From Sabethes cyaneus (taxonomy: Eukaryota > Arthropoda > Insecta > Diptera > Culicidae): a DNA stretch of 64,000 nucleotides. This document shows positions 1-9,690 of this stretch, one piece after another. The stretch covers positions 96,479,449 to 96,543,448 of the forward strand of contig NC_071355.1 of NCBI RefSeq assembly GCF_943734655.1. Reading direction: 5' to 3'. The notes beneath the pieces are model-generated. The model was given only the letters and a program-made list of their open reading frames with translations. It was not told the DNA's origin and made no database searches. Each line of letters starts with the position of its first letter. Positions within the stretch are counted from its first letter, which is position 1. A program made the translations under genes and the position numbers.

Positions 1-303
1 AAATAAAGAAAAAATGCACCCGATGATAGTTTCAATCATGAGATCAGCTGCAGTGACTGTCGGCTACGCACTGCTTGTTTCTATCGCACTATCCGACTAG
101 ATAACTGTCTATCTTATCGGTGGCGGTGGTAGAAACAAAGAGCAGTCATACAAAAATAATATTGTCGCATGAGAAGTATGTGGTGCGTATACGGAAAATA
201 ATAGAATTGGGAGAAGAAAACAAAATTAGGTATTAGACTATCTAATATAACGAGACAGCAATAGTTTAGAGAGTAAAACATTCGGATACCAACCGAAAGA
301 GCG
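1..303. other. No recognisable feature
   Basis: AT-rich sequence with only short open frames. Its last five bases (299-303, GAGCG) are the left target-site duplication of the Transib element that follows. Confidence 0.6.
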
Positions 304-601
304 CACAGTGAGACCATTATGAAAAAGGCGGTCAAAAGTCTTTTCTCGCTTTTCCTGACGTTTTCGACATTAGGTGTTTTAGGAGAAGTTTCATAAAACA
401 GTATTCTGCATCTAATGACATTTTCATATAGTTAGATATTAAGGGGATAATAAATTTGAAAAAAAATAATTTTTTATAGGAATTAGATATCATGATCATC
501 TGTTCGGCAAAGTTGTAGAACTTTTAGTTACATTAAACTTTGCCGAATATACTAAGTATCTGCATCATATGGTTTGCGAGATATAATTGACTATCTGTCG
601 T
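304..601 (+). repeat. Transib left terminal inverted repeat
   Basis: 298 bp beginning CACAGTGAGACCATTATG. It pairs with 1314-1611 with scattered mismatches and one or two small indels, so the arms have diverged but remain easy to align. Confidence 0.88.
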
Positions 602-1056
602 GACCCCCTTAAAATCAGTTTTTTAAACTTTTTGTACACAAAACCTCATCTAACAGGTTCTACATGTTCTACAAACTTTTGGATACTATCAAAATACGTA
701 ACTTTCTAGAAGTTGTAAATATCATTTGGTGCTTTATTTGCTTTTAAAATTGATTTGAAGCATAAATTTTACCGTTTTTACAAGTATTTTTTCAGTAAAT
801 AGGCACCTACTGGCAGCTAAAGTTAGCATCGCTTGAACCACCATAGAATATAGTATAAGTGTGCCAAAAATCTCGGCCGGGTCTGGTAGGGCATTTTGGT
901 TGTTTCAATTATGAATTACATGCATATATGCTGGTTTTAGTAAGTTAACAGGGTTTTATTATTCGTATATGTTCATAATAATTTCACAGGGCCTCATCCA
1001 CGTCTGTTTCGCTATCTGTTGCAGAATTATTTTCGTTCTGGTACTTTTGTAAAAGT

Positions 1057-1305
1057 TTGTACGCTGCTGTTGGCCTTAAAAAAGTTAAAATCAATGGATC
1101 CGATGTCATTAACAATCTTCTAAATTATATGCCACAATCGGTTCATAGAATTTTAATTCACGGTGCAGAAATATTAGATGCAACTGTTCTACCAGTCGTT
1201 CGTCTTTCGGAAGAACCGCAAGAGTGCCGTAACAAAGACATAAAACGTTTTAGAGAAAAGCGTGCACGTAAATGTTCAACGTATGTTAACAGTGATGAAT
1301 CATGA
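1057..1305 (+). pseudogene. Transib transposase, C-terminal fragment (RAG1-like)
   Basis: An 82-residue open frame inside the element. Two blocks look like the C-terminal part of Transib transposases: SVHRILIHGAEIL, and LSEEPQECRNKDIKRF followed by a basic RxKRARKC stretch. In Transib/RAG1 alignments the second block carries the last acidic residue of the DDE triad; by my reading this is the E of PQE, which is retained. The first two catalytic aspartates and the DNA-binding N-terminal half are missing. The ATG at 1057 is probably not a true start, since the frame runs on from deleted coding sequence. A full transposase would be several hundred residues, so this is a relic and cannot work alone. 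Confidence 0.7.
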
Positions 1306-1313
1306 TTGTGTGT

Positions 1314-1611
1314 ACGACAGAAAGTCAATTATATCTCATAAACCATATGATGCCGGTACTTAGTATCTTCGGCAACGTTTAATGAAATTCAAAATTCTAC
1401 AACTTTGCCGAACACATGACCATGCTATCTAGTTCCAATAAAAAATTAATTTTTTCAAATTTGTTATCCCCTTAACATCTAATTATATGAAAATGTCATT
1501 AGATGCAGAATACTTTTTTATGAAACTTCTCCTAAAACACCTAAGCTCGAAAACGTCAGGAAAAGCGGGAAAAGACTTTTGACCGCCTTTTTCCACAATA
1601 GTCCCATTGTG
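1314..1611 (-). repeat. Transib right terminal inverted repeat
   Basis: Inverted partner of 304-601. Read from 1611 inward it starts CACAATGGGACTATTGTG, and it is followed directly by the duplicated GAGCG at 1612-1616. Confidence 0.88.
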
Positions 1612-1616
1612 GAGCG

Positions 1617-2130
1617 TGGGCGTGAGCCCCACCTACCATTGCACTATCGGGTTGTCTATATTGGTGATATTGGTGGGTTTGGTTGGATTTTGGGTCTATG
1701 TCGATATTTTCCAGTTCATCCATTCATCCATCATTCTTCGCATCAGAATCTCCCTTCTTTTTCGAAATAGTTTACATCATGACCACGTATAGTCATATAC
1801 GATTAAATAACTAACTATCAAAAGAGCCATCGATTCGATCTGGCACAATTGGTTCAAGTCATCTCTAACTCCGCACTAGGGATTTAACCAGGACACTGAC
1901 AGCAGTACAAAAATCAGTACAATATTGTTATGTTTATAGCACCAATTCCTTTTTTGGGCCTACAGTAAATCCTGTCCTTCATAAGAGAGTGTTCGTACCC
2001 CTGTTCGAGAGTGAGGTGCTAGTACCCACTGTAGTTTAGGTGCACATGTATTAGTTTCAGCTTTTGTAAAGCATTTAGGGAGCAGGCTGTTTGGTATTGG
2101 ATTTAGAGTTGCACTTGGAATTGAGCTTAC
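1617..2130. other. No recognisable feature
   Basis: Unique-looking sequence between the Transib element and the satellite. Two short overlapping frames near 1579-1792 show no domain or codon signature and straddle the Transib boundary. Confidence 0.5.
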
Positions 2131-2820
2131 CTGGACTTGGACTTGGTCTTGGATATGGATTTGGACTTGGACTTGGACTTGAACTTGAACTTGGACTTGG
2201 ACTTGAACTTGGACTTGGACTTGGACTTGGACTTGGACTTGGACTTGGACTTGGACTTGGACTTGGACTTGGACTTGGACTTGGACTTGGACTTGGACTT
2301 GGACTTGGACTTGGACTTGGACTTGGACTTGGACTTGGACTTGGACTTGGACTTGGACTTGGACTTGGACTTGAACTTGGACTTGAACTTGGACTTGGAC
2401 TTGGACTTGGACTTGGACTTGGACTTGGACTTGGACTTGGACTTGGACTTGGACTTGGACTTGGACTTGGACTTGGACTTGGACTTGGACTTGGACTTGG
2501 ACTTGGACTTGGACTTGGACTTGGACTTGGACTTGGACTTGGACTTGGACTTGGACTTGGACTTGGACTTGGACTTGGACTTGGACTTGGACTTGGACTT
2601 GGACTTGGACTTGGACTTGGACTTGGACTTGGACTTGGACTTGGACTTGGACTTGGACTTGGACTTGGACTTGGACTTGGACTTGGACTTGGACTTGGAC
2701 TTGGACTTGGACTTGGACTTGGACTTGGACTTGGACTTGGACTTGGACTTGGACTTGGACTTGGACTTGGACTTGGACTTGGACTTGGACTTGGACTTGG
2801 ACTTGGACTTGGACTTGGAT
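2131..2820 (+). repeat. (TTGGAC)n hexanucleotide satellite
   Basis: About 115 head-to-tail copies of TTGGAC. The left edge is degenerate (TTGGTC, TTGGAT, TTGAAC variants at 2131-2215), two TTGAAC variants sit near 2371-2390, and the rest is essentially perfect. All long open frames here are artefacts of a period-6 repeat. Confidence 0.98.
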
Positions 2821-3278
2821 ATAGACCAAAAATATAGTGAGTTGTGCAATGGCAGGTGGGGTTTGGACCTACGCTCTTTCGGTTAGTACCATGATGTTGG
2901 TTGTAGAATAAAATGTGTAGCTTGTGCGATTGTCTTTTCAGCTACGATGTTTATTTGATGCTACACGATGCTACATTGTTTATTCGGTTACTAACGACTG
3001 ACGAGACGAAACGATAACGCATGCCTTCTTCGGCATATGTAAAATCCTAAATAATTCATTATTGTCACAATGTCAGTTTCATGTAATAATTTTCTTTGCT
3101 GCGATTATGATTGAAGTCTTGCCTTGAAGTTGGGAAATCATGAGGGAAATAGTTGGAGGGAAATTTTGGTCATAAAAAATAAATGTCCAAGTAACTGAGT
3201 AACAAAGGGGCGCCGAGTGAGATCGGGCAATCAGCTAGTTAATAAATAAAAGAGTTATAGCGCTTATTAAAACATGGA
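2821..3278. other. No recognisable feature
   Basis: Low-GC sequence without a supported gene, flanking the satellite on its right side. Confidence 0.5.
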
Positions 3279-3383
3279 GTGACATTGCGATTCTCGTTTC
3301 GAGTGATCTTGGTTCGTTTTGACCACGTTAAACGAATGGGCGAAACGAACCAAAATCACTTGAAACGAGAATCGCAATGTCAC
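3279..3383. repeat. Long hairpin (inverted repeat) next to RTE-like element
   Basis: Arms 3279-3320 and 3341-3383 are inverted complements with few mismatches, separated by about 20 bases. Both outer ends read GTGACATTGCGATTCTCG. It could be a very short MITE or a transcribed hairpin; nothing shows which. Confidence 0.8.
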
Positions 3384-3532
3384 CCCTGGTAACGATTTTA
3401 CTTTTTAGATTTCAATTTACATCCTTACCTTTCCGTCAAAATTCTAATATGTCAATATGCTCTTCGTTAATTGGAAAACATAACCTACTAGAAATCAAGA
3501 GGAGCTCGATTCCTCCTCCCTGTTTTTCAGTG

Positions 3533-3775
3533 AAATGCTGTAACTATTTTCGGAGCATGGAGCCTTCGCTTCGCATGTTTATTGATTTCAAAGCAGCATG
3601 CGATACAGTCGATCAAGACCAGCTGTGGCAGTTAAATCACGGGCACGGTTTTCCAGACAAACTAACGCGACTGATCAGAGCTACATTGAATCGAGTGAAG
3701 TATTTCGTGTGTATCTCGGGGACACTCTCGAGTTACTTCGAGATGGAGCGAGGGTTGAGACAAAGTGACGGCTTA
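3533..3775 (+). pseudogene. RTE-1 reverse transcriptase fragment (left half, interrupted)
   Basis: The frame reads MFIDFKAACDTVDQDQLW (RT motif A with its catalytic Asp), then GFPDKLTRLIRATL, then SGTLSSYF and RQSDGL (motif B, normally RQGDGL). The same protein blocks occur in the longer RTE-1 copy at 12661-15629. The coding text stops at TA 3774-3775, where an ITmD37E transposon begins, and resumes at 4664 with the expected LFN block. The 5' part (endonuclease and early RT) is absent. Clade placement (RTE-like, APE endonuclease type) is inferred from the sister copy. Confidence 0.78.
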
Positions 3776-4661
3776 AAGGGTGTCCCACATCAAATTGCAT
3801 CACGGAAGAAATGCCGTAGAAAATTACCCATTGGGTATTTTCTCTTGAAAATTTGAGCGGAAGTAGTTTAGAGTGTATTGTTTACATTGTATTTTTGTAT
3901 TGTCGCGAATTTATTTTGCGCAAGCATCTGGAAAATTTTCAAATCTCTCATCATGGATGATGAGACTTACGTCAAGGCGGATTTCCGGCAGCTTCCGGGG
4001 ATACTGTACTTCACCGCCCAGTACAAGTTTGATGTTTTGGAGGAAGTAGAGATGCAGAAACTTTCAATACTTTCCAAGAAATACATGATTTGGCAAGCAA
4101 TCTGCTCATGTGGTAAACAGAGTGCGCCGTTCGTGACTACCGGGAATGTAAACGGGCAGATCTATCTCAAGGAGTGTCTACAGAAACGTCTGCTTCCTCT
4201 GTTGAAACAACACGAGGGCTCTACAATCTTCTGGCCGGATCTAGCTTCGCGTCACTATTCAAAGGATGTCCTGAAGTGGTACGAAGCCAACGGGGTTACT
4301 TTCGTACCCAAGGACATGAACCCCCTCAACGCACCGGAACTAAGGCCCAATGAAAAATACTGACCTATTATGAAGCAGGCACTACGGAAGCATCCCAAGG
4401 AGGTCAAATCTGAGGAAACATGAAGAAAAAGTGGGTTTCCTTACAGAAGAAGCTGCAACCAAATGTTGTACAAAACTTTTTGAGTGGAATTAAGCACAGG
4501 GTGTGAGCGTACGGTTATGGTATTGAAACTGAATAAAAGAAATATGCCAAAAGCTTACTAATGAATTATATTTTATTGTCTGAAAGTTTGAAAAGGATCG
4601 GTCAATCAGGTAATTTTCTACATAATTTCTTCCGTGATGCAATTTGATGCTGGACACCTTT
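3776..4661 (+). mobile_element. ITmD37E (Tc1/mariner superfamily) transposon, internally deleted
   Basis: The element is bounded by TA duplications (3774-3775 and 4662-4663) and short inverted repeats: AAGGGTGTCC on the left and AAAGGTGTCC read inward from the right. The similarity continues inward (CATCAAATTGCATCACGGAAG on the left against the same word on the right). It sits inside an RTE-1 reverse transcriptase gene, whose coding sequence continues on both sides. At 886 bp it is shorter than a full element because the N-terminal half of the transposase is missing. It carries the catalytic domain fragment at 3953-4530. Confidence 0.85.
3953..4530 (+). pseudogene. ITmD37E transposase, catalytic domain remnant
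   Basis: Starts MDDETYV, the first-Asp motif of the family. FWPDLASRHYSKDVLKWY carries the second Asp, and APELRPNEKY carries the final acidic residue. Counting from that Asp to that Glu gives 37 intervening residues, the DD37E spacing. The next codon, expected Trp, is TGA (4362-4364). A recognisable C-terminus (HPKEVK, then KKWV with frame changes) follows to about 4530. The helix-turn-helix N-terminus is absent. A closely related fragment lies at 32826-33299. It is a dead gene. Confidence 0.83.
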
Positions 4662-4663
4662 TA

Positions 4664-5496
4664 CCCTACATGCTGTTCAACATCACTCTTGAAGGGGTGA
4701 TCCGACGAGCGGGCGTCGAAATGAGAGGCTCGATTTTCACAAGGGTTGTCAATTCCTAGCCTTCGCAGATGACTTTTATATACTATCATGGCCAGGAACT
4801 TTTTGACTGCAGAGGCAATCTACCCCGGACTGAAAACAGTGTCTAGGAGAATTGGGCTAAACATAGAAGCGTCAAAGACCAAACTCATGAAGAGGCTCAA
4901 AGGAGACAACCAGGCCTCTCACGAACGGCAATCGTTGACGGCAATGAACTAGAAGTGGTGGATGAGTTCGCGTAGTTGGGATCACTGATGACCGCGAATA
5001 ATATGTAACACTAAAAAGGAGATCCAGCGTCGAGCATTCGAGTGGGAAATCAGGCTTACTTTGCCATTCTCAAAATGCTACGATCAAGAAGCATATATCG
5101 ATGTACGAATCTTACCTTGTTAGTTAAAACCCTTATTAGACCAGTAGTGCTCTATCAACTTGAAGCTGTGACGCTGGTTGCAGAGGACATACCTGCCTAA
5201 GCGGAGAGTAGCGGAGCCGTATGGATCACGAGCTACAGGCACTGCTTGCTGAGATTCCCATCGTACATGTAGTTTGTAGTCTACAAAGTTTGACGAAACA
5301 AATAAACATCTGGTGAAAGTCGGTAGGCTACAGTGGCTGGATACATCGTAAGGGTCCCGGACGACAGTGCGACGAAAACGTTTTCTTCCACAACCCCAGG
5401 TCCCCAGTTGACCTGACCAGGTCGAAAGAGATTTGCAACTTTTGAGACACCTGTAAAATTGACGATAAGTAGCCCAAGGTCGAGTTGAATGAAGAT
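4664..5496 (+). pseudogene. RTE-1 reverse transcriptase, right half after the ITmD37E insertion
   Basis: Continues the RT interrupted at 3775: MLFNITLEGVIRRAG, then the FADD region (near 4760, degenerate), GNELEVVDEF (4943-4970), a thumb-like region with KTLIRPVVLY, then HELQALLAEIP and a C-terminus, all with several stops and frameshifts. A block of about 40 bp near 5264-5306 has no counterpart in the sister copy. The sequence fades out at about 5496, where a TTAA-flanked MITE starts. This is the 3' end of the same copy as 3533-3775. Confidence 0.75.
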
Positions 5497-5500
5497 TTAA

Positions 5501-5640
5501 CCCTTTATAAGGCCGTGGCAATTATATTGCCACCAACGAAAAATATTTGTTTTGCGTCTATAATGACATCAATATAATTATAGAAGCAAAATAAAAAACT
5601 TTTGTTGGTGGCAATATAGTTGCCACTGCCTTATAAAGGG
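5501..5640. mobile_element. piggyBac-type MITE, 140 bp
   Basis: Flanked by TTAA on both sides (5497-5500, 5641-5644). Termini are CCCTTTATAAGGC on the left and the same word read inward from the right. The arms pair over at least 40 bp, including GTGGCAA and TATATTGCCACCAAC. A TTAA target with CCC-starting ends is the piggyBac signature. No coding capacity. Confidence 0.85.
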
Positions 5641-5644
5641 TTAA

Positions 5645-6184
5645 AACAGCATGAGCCTCCCAAGCTCTATGCTGTTGCTGACGACGACGAGCTGCCATTG
5701 TTGACGAGAACCGTGCATTGCCGATCGGACGCCATTCACCACAATTAACGTAGGCTTTGTGTTTAATTCTCGTCGTAGTAAGTAAAGCCATTCTAATTTT
5801 CATCATTAGTTGGATGGATTTAATAAATACTCCAAAAGTTCGTGTGCTGATTTGATTAAAATACACTTACCTTCCGATCCGTAAACTTTGAAACCACCGA
5901 AAAGCGATTGTTAAAGCATATTATTGAAATTACGTAACTGACTTTATTTCTTAAATTCGTCGTACTATTTTAAAATCCGTCCATCAAAATTTTTCGTCGG
6001 AATCGGAGGAAATTTGGCTGGTAGGACTTCTTTAATGATAAAAAGCATTTAAATAGATCTCAGTTCGCGTATGATTGGCAACAAACTAAAATATTAGAGA
6101 ATAACTAGTTTTGCATTGTGTGTCATAAAAATGCTGATATTTTTAATAATTTCGAAAACATGCGTGTAGGCATGCTTTTGAGTT
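5645..6184. other. Unassigned interval with a candidate minus-strand splice donor
   Basis: No transposon is recognised. On the minus strand at about 5872 a strong donor-like sequence AAG|GTAAGT occurs, preceded by a short open frame. It could be a host exon end or chance; there is no matching acceptor or homology I can name. Confidence 0.25.
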
Positions 6185-7040
6185 ATTTCTTCCTTTTATT
6201 TATCAATTCCTGCTCGGTTTTCGCGACAAAATTGTTGGAGTAGATCTTACGCTTCAGGTTTGCCCAGAAATTCTCGTCCCAGGGACGCAGCTGGAAGACG
6301 TTGGGCGGGCTCGCTCCAACGATCGCTTCGAGTACGGGGCCGACGCCAAATCCGGGCAGAACACCGCGTCTTCACTTTTATGGTATTTCTAGATGACGTA
6401 ACTTCCGGCAGACACTTCGTACTATATACAGATTTCCCTGTTCACGGCCAGTCCGGAGCGAAAGGAGAGCGGCTTTGACATCCCCTTCTCGCTGAGATTG
6501 TCAGCCACAGTAGCACCTTCTTGGAGAACTTGGTGCGTTCCTTCGTGAGGGAAGTAAAATACGAAGTGCCCTGCCAGTCGTTGCCATCCAGAGTGAGATA
6601 GGTCTCGTCGTCCATCACCACCACCACGTCGCGATTCGCCGAGAAAATCGTCTTGACTATCTTATTCAGCCGCTGCCGCTGCGTCATTGCCTGTAGCTCC
6701 GAGACCAGTGGACGGGACTGCCGATTCCTGACATGTATGTCCATGTTCGCCAGGTACTTTTTCACTATTTGGCCGGTTGCACCGACCTCCCGGCCAAGCG
6801 AATGCACCGATGTAGCCACTTTTCCGTCGATCTTCTTCTTCAGCATCCTTTGGAGCTTCTTGTCGCTCAGAGTCGTCGGCCGTCCGGAACCGGGCTTTCT
6901 TTCGATGCTCTGATTGTTGTCCAATAGTGCCAAGATACTGTAGATGCCGGAACGGGCGTAACCGGCACATCCGTCCGTCCACAAAGTGCCGCACGATGTT
7001 CGTTATCGACGCGGCGGGATACTGTTCTTTGAACACGCAC
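6185..7040 (-). pseudogene. ITmD37E-related transposase, more complete second copy
   Basis: Reading the minus strand: N-terminal YPAASITNIVRHFVDG (about 7020), a SIERKPGSGRPTTLSDKKL helix-turn-helix linker, VATSVHSLGREVGATGQ, a DDETYLTLDGNDWQ catalytic block (near 6620), KKVLLWL, then in another frame a PDLASAPYSK-like block and LRPWDENFWANLKRKIYS near 6280. Frameshifts separate the last blocks from the first. The final acidic position reads D or E depending on frame. It is diverged from the copies at 3776 and 32826, so it represents another subfamily. I did not find its terminal inverted repeats. Confidence 0.75.
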
Positions 7041-7388
7041 GCTTCTGAATGGTTAGAGTACGACTGATAGAGCTGTAGAATTTTGTTTGCAAGTAAGCTG
7101 ATATAATTACCTTCCATAAGAAATTTATCAAACTTAATTAGCTGTCTTAGGTTTTTTTCTATCAGCATCCGAAAAAGTCCCCTTTTTTTCCTGCATACGT
7201 TAAGATTACAGCAGTCCCCCAAACAAGGCGATTTGGAATAAGATCGTTTCCAATAGGGACAGTCTCGAGTGATTCTATTATGGCGGTCGAACGTCCTTAC
7301 TGGAGTCTTCGTAGAAAACGTTGGTGTCTTCGACAAAGTTGTTCAGCAGATCAAGGGGTTTCCGCTGCATTGAAATGTTTTGGAATTG
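7041..7388. other. No firm feature upstream of the ITmD37E relic
   Basis: May contain the 5' untranslated part of the transposon. No inverted end matching the ITmD37E terminus was found. Confidence 0.35.
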
Positions 7389-7522
7389 CCTCACTACGTG
7401 GCGCTAGTGTATATATATATATATTATCCTATACAGGCTGTATCTTGCACAAAATTGTGCAGAACTAACTCACTACGTGGCGCTAATGCATATGTAATAT
7501 TCTTATACAGGCTATACCTTGA
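7389..7522 (+). repeat. Two-copy tandem repeat of about 80 bp
   Basis: The block TCACTACGTGGCGCTA, then AT-rich sequence and TATACAGGCT, occurs at about 7391 and again at about 7470. An AT dinucleotide run (TATATATATATAT) occurs only in the first copy. Confidence 0.75.
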
Positions 7523-8189
7523 GCTGCTAACAATCTAGAAAGTTGCGGTCTTCGAGAAGCTTACTCAAATGACTGTCAGCTTCAAAATGGTATGGGAAAT
7601 AGTACAGAACTGTCTCACTACTACAAAACTATGAAAAATAATTACGCTTATTTTTTTCTCTAGCAACGTTTACTGCCTGCAAAAAAATCCATCGTATTAA
7701 TTTACCATTTATCAATGCTACTTCCTAAGTGACCAGAAAAATCCTACCAACCCACTTATTCAATTGGTCTCAGTCACGTGAACATATTCCCAACTACTTT
7801 CTATTCATTCATGAAAAATGTTATAGTCATAGAAAATTGTTACATTTTTTATCACTATTTTTTTCTACAATCGAAACTTGCAAAAACGCAATAGGCATTA
7901 ATATCACACATCATCAGTAATGTGAAAATAATGGTATACGTTATTTTTAGTTATTCAGCTTTCTCGTGATGTAGTATATTTTTCATATCTTTTGCACGTT
8001 TATTGTGAGCAGTGATTGAAATAATGAAATAATTTTATCGACTAATATACCGTTGCACAGATTTTTTTAAGTGATCAACATTGTGTGGCATAACGAGCAA
8101 ACTGTTAGCTAATTTCCCAATTTTAGTTAAATAACCACTGTCACTTAAACAACCTTTCCGAAGAAAACAACTTCCTATATTACCAAGAT
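7523..8189. other. No recognisable feature
   Basis: AT-rich sequence lacking a supported gene or repeat. Confidence 0.5.
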
Positions 8190-8966
8190 CATGAGTTATG
8201 GCGAAACTAATCAAGCAAATGGAACCAAATTTGGCATGTGGGGGTTTATGGAGGCATGAATTTATTTTATGATGGTTTGAGACCTCCCTCACGCATGTGG
8301 TAGGAGGATAAGGATTGTCATACAAATAAAACAGAAATTTTTGCGTGTGTGCCATATTTTCTGCTATGTAACAAGCGGTAAGCTGTGAAAGTAAACTAGT
8401 AAAACCTTCTCGGAGCAAAAGACAGTGAATCGACGTCGTTAACTGCCTGTTGCCATTCATGTCCAAAGAGAAGAACATTCGAATGGCACGTCATATTTGC
8501 GATGAACGTGCTTTGGCTTTAATGTTATTTGTAACCAATGCAATGGCCCTTTTAAAGGCCACAAGCGAGTAAAAGTAAGATTATTGAAACGTGTCAACCT
8601 ACGCATAATCATATTTAATACAATAATCTGTGGGCTGGTCATCTGGTCATTCATTACTATTTCAACCTTTATGTTGCACACAAGTGATTTTTAAAAGAAA
8701 TCTTCTATGTCTCAATGGCTGCAGTCGTTGTACTTATGAACCCCCATCCACATATTTTCAAAGCCACCATTGCATTGCATTCAATAAAGAATTGAATCTG
8801 AATATTTCGCTCTTCTCTTTTAAACATTCACTTAAACAATGGTAGATTCTTATAAACATACATATGCCAGAAATTCAGTTAACATTAGTCTTTGATCTAA
8901 TGATCTGATATAGTCCTACGTTACCTATTCGTATAACCCTTAGGGCTGTATATCTTGTAGTTTTTT
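8190..8966 (+). mobile_element. Palindrome-family repeat, subfamily G, 5'-truncated copy (G2)
   Basis: Aligns along most of its length with 60260-60996 (copy G1): AATCAAGCAAATGGAACC, CATGTGGGGG, a long shared central part, and the same 3' tail with TAGTCCTACGTTACC, an ACCC-TTA-GGG mini-hairpin and GTAGTTTTTT. The 5' palindrome TGACGTAGGACTACGTC seen in G1 is missing. Frames on both strands here are shadows. Confidence 0.82.
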
Positions 8967-9164
8967 GACGGTACCCAATTTTCCGCACTGGCCCCTTCAC
9001 ACCTTGTCCCGTTCTGTTTGGATACTATCAACACCTTTGTTGCATTACATTCGTATACCATCTCCGTCGATTGTAAAAAAAACTACATTCAAATAAATAA
9101 CACGCCTGGCCTCATTAAGGTTAAGACAAAAAGGCTTGACTACTCAAGAATCTTATCCATCGTA

Positions 9165-9287
9165 GGGTGATTTTTGTATTTTGGAAAGGCGTTACGCGTA
9201 CGCTATCCTGAACACTTCCATTTGATTTGGTCGTAAATGTCCAAAATAGCGTACGCGTAACGCTTGTCCAAAATACATAAATTACCC
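9165..9287. mobile_element. 123-bp MITE with TA duplication
   Basis: Flanked by TA (9163-9164 and 9288-9289). Ends are GGGTGATTTTTGTATTTTGG and, inward from the right, GGGTAATTTATGTATTTTGG. The arms continue to pair through GCGTTACGCGTACGCTAT on both sides, so nearly the whole element is a hairpin. No coding capacity; superfamily not determined. Confidence 0.87.
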
Positions 9288-9289
9288 TA

Positions 9290-9690
9290 TGCCTCCATTG
9301 AGCTCAATCGTGAAGTTTTTCTGTCAGGGCGAGCCATATTTTCCAATTATAGTTAGTTTGACCGTAACAAATTGTAGGCAATTAATTGTCATTTTTTGGA
9401 AAACTGACAACCAACTTTTTCACGTTTTATGATTTATGTACCCTATCCATAGAAGCAGGTTATAATATGCCGTCCATTTTATACGACAGAAAAAATCATG
9501 ACGAAGTACTTTTCGAGTATCAGATTAATTTAAAATTTCAAACTCCAGAATTAATTCTCATTAATACCATAGCAACACGGACAAACACGGACATTCATGG
9601 AAATCCACACTGCACTTTGATTCAGATTTTTTATTATTATTAATTTAAGTGGTCAAGCCAGGATCATCCCACTGCAGCACTGGTGCTTAC
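9290..9690. other. No recognised repeat; downstream side of the candidate exon
   Basis: If the exon at 9691-9763 is real, this is the start of its first intron. The plus-strand frame at 9386-9643 shows no domain. Confidence 0.4.

Larger units (their letters stand above)
304..1611 (+). mobile_element. Transib-type DNA transposon remnant with long terminal inverted repeats
   Basis: The two ends are inverted copies of one another over 298 bp. The left end starts CACAGTG and the right end, read inward, starts CACAATG. The exact 5-bp sequence GAGCG flanks both sides (299-303 and 1612-1616). A 5-bp GC-rich target duplication with termini of the form CACWRTG is the signature of the Transib superfamily, the transposon group related to RAG1. 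The 712-bp interior holds a transposase C-terminal fragment (1057-1305), so the element is an internally deleted, non-autonomous copy. The first 18 bp of each end are also a near-palindrome. Assignment rests on termini, duplication length and protein fragment together. Confidence 0.82.

Noticed and set aside
1960..2886. Four long overlapping open frames (QV, LG, SK, LD dipeptide repeats)
   Set aside because: They are automatic consequences of a stop-free period-6 satellite in every frame; no flanking gene signals.
6653..7336. Plus-strand and alternative minus-strand frames over the 6.2-7.3 kb region
   Set aside because: Shadows of the ITmD37E transposase, whose motifs lie in the 6442-6984 frame.
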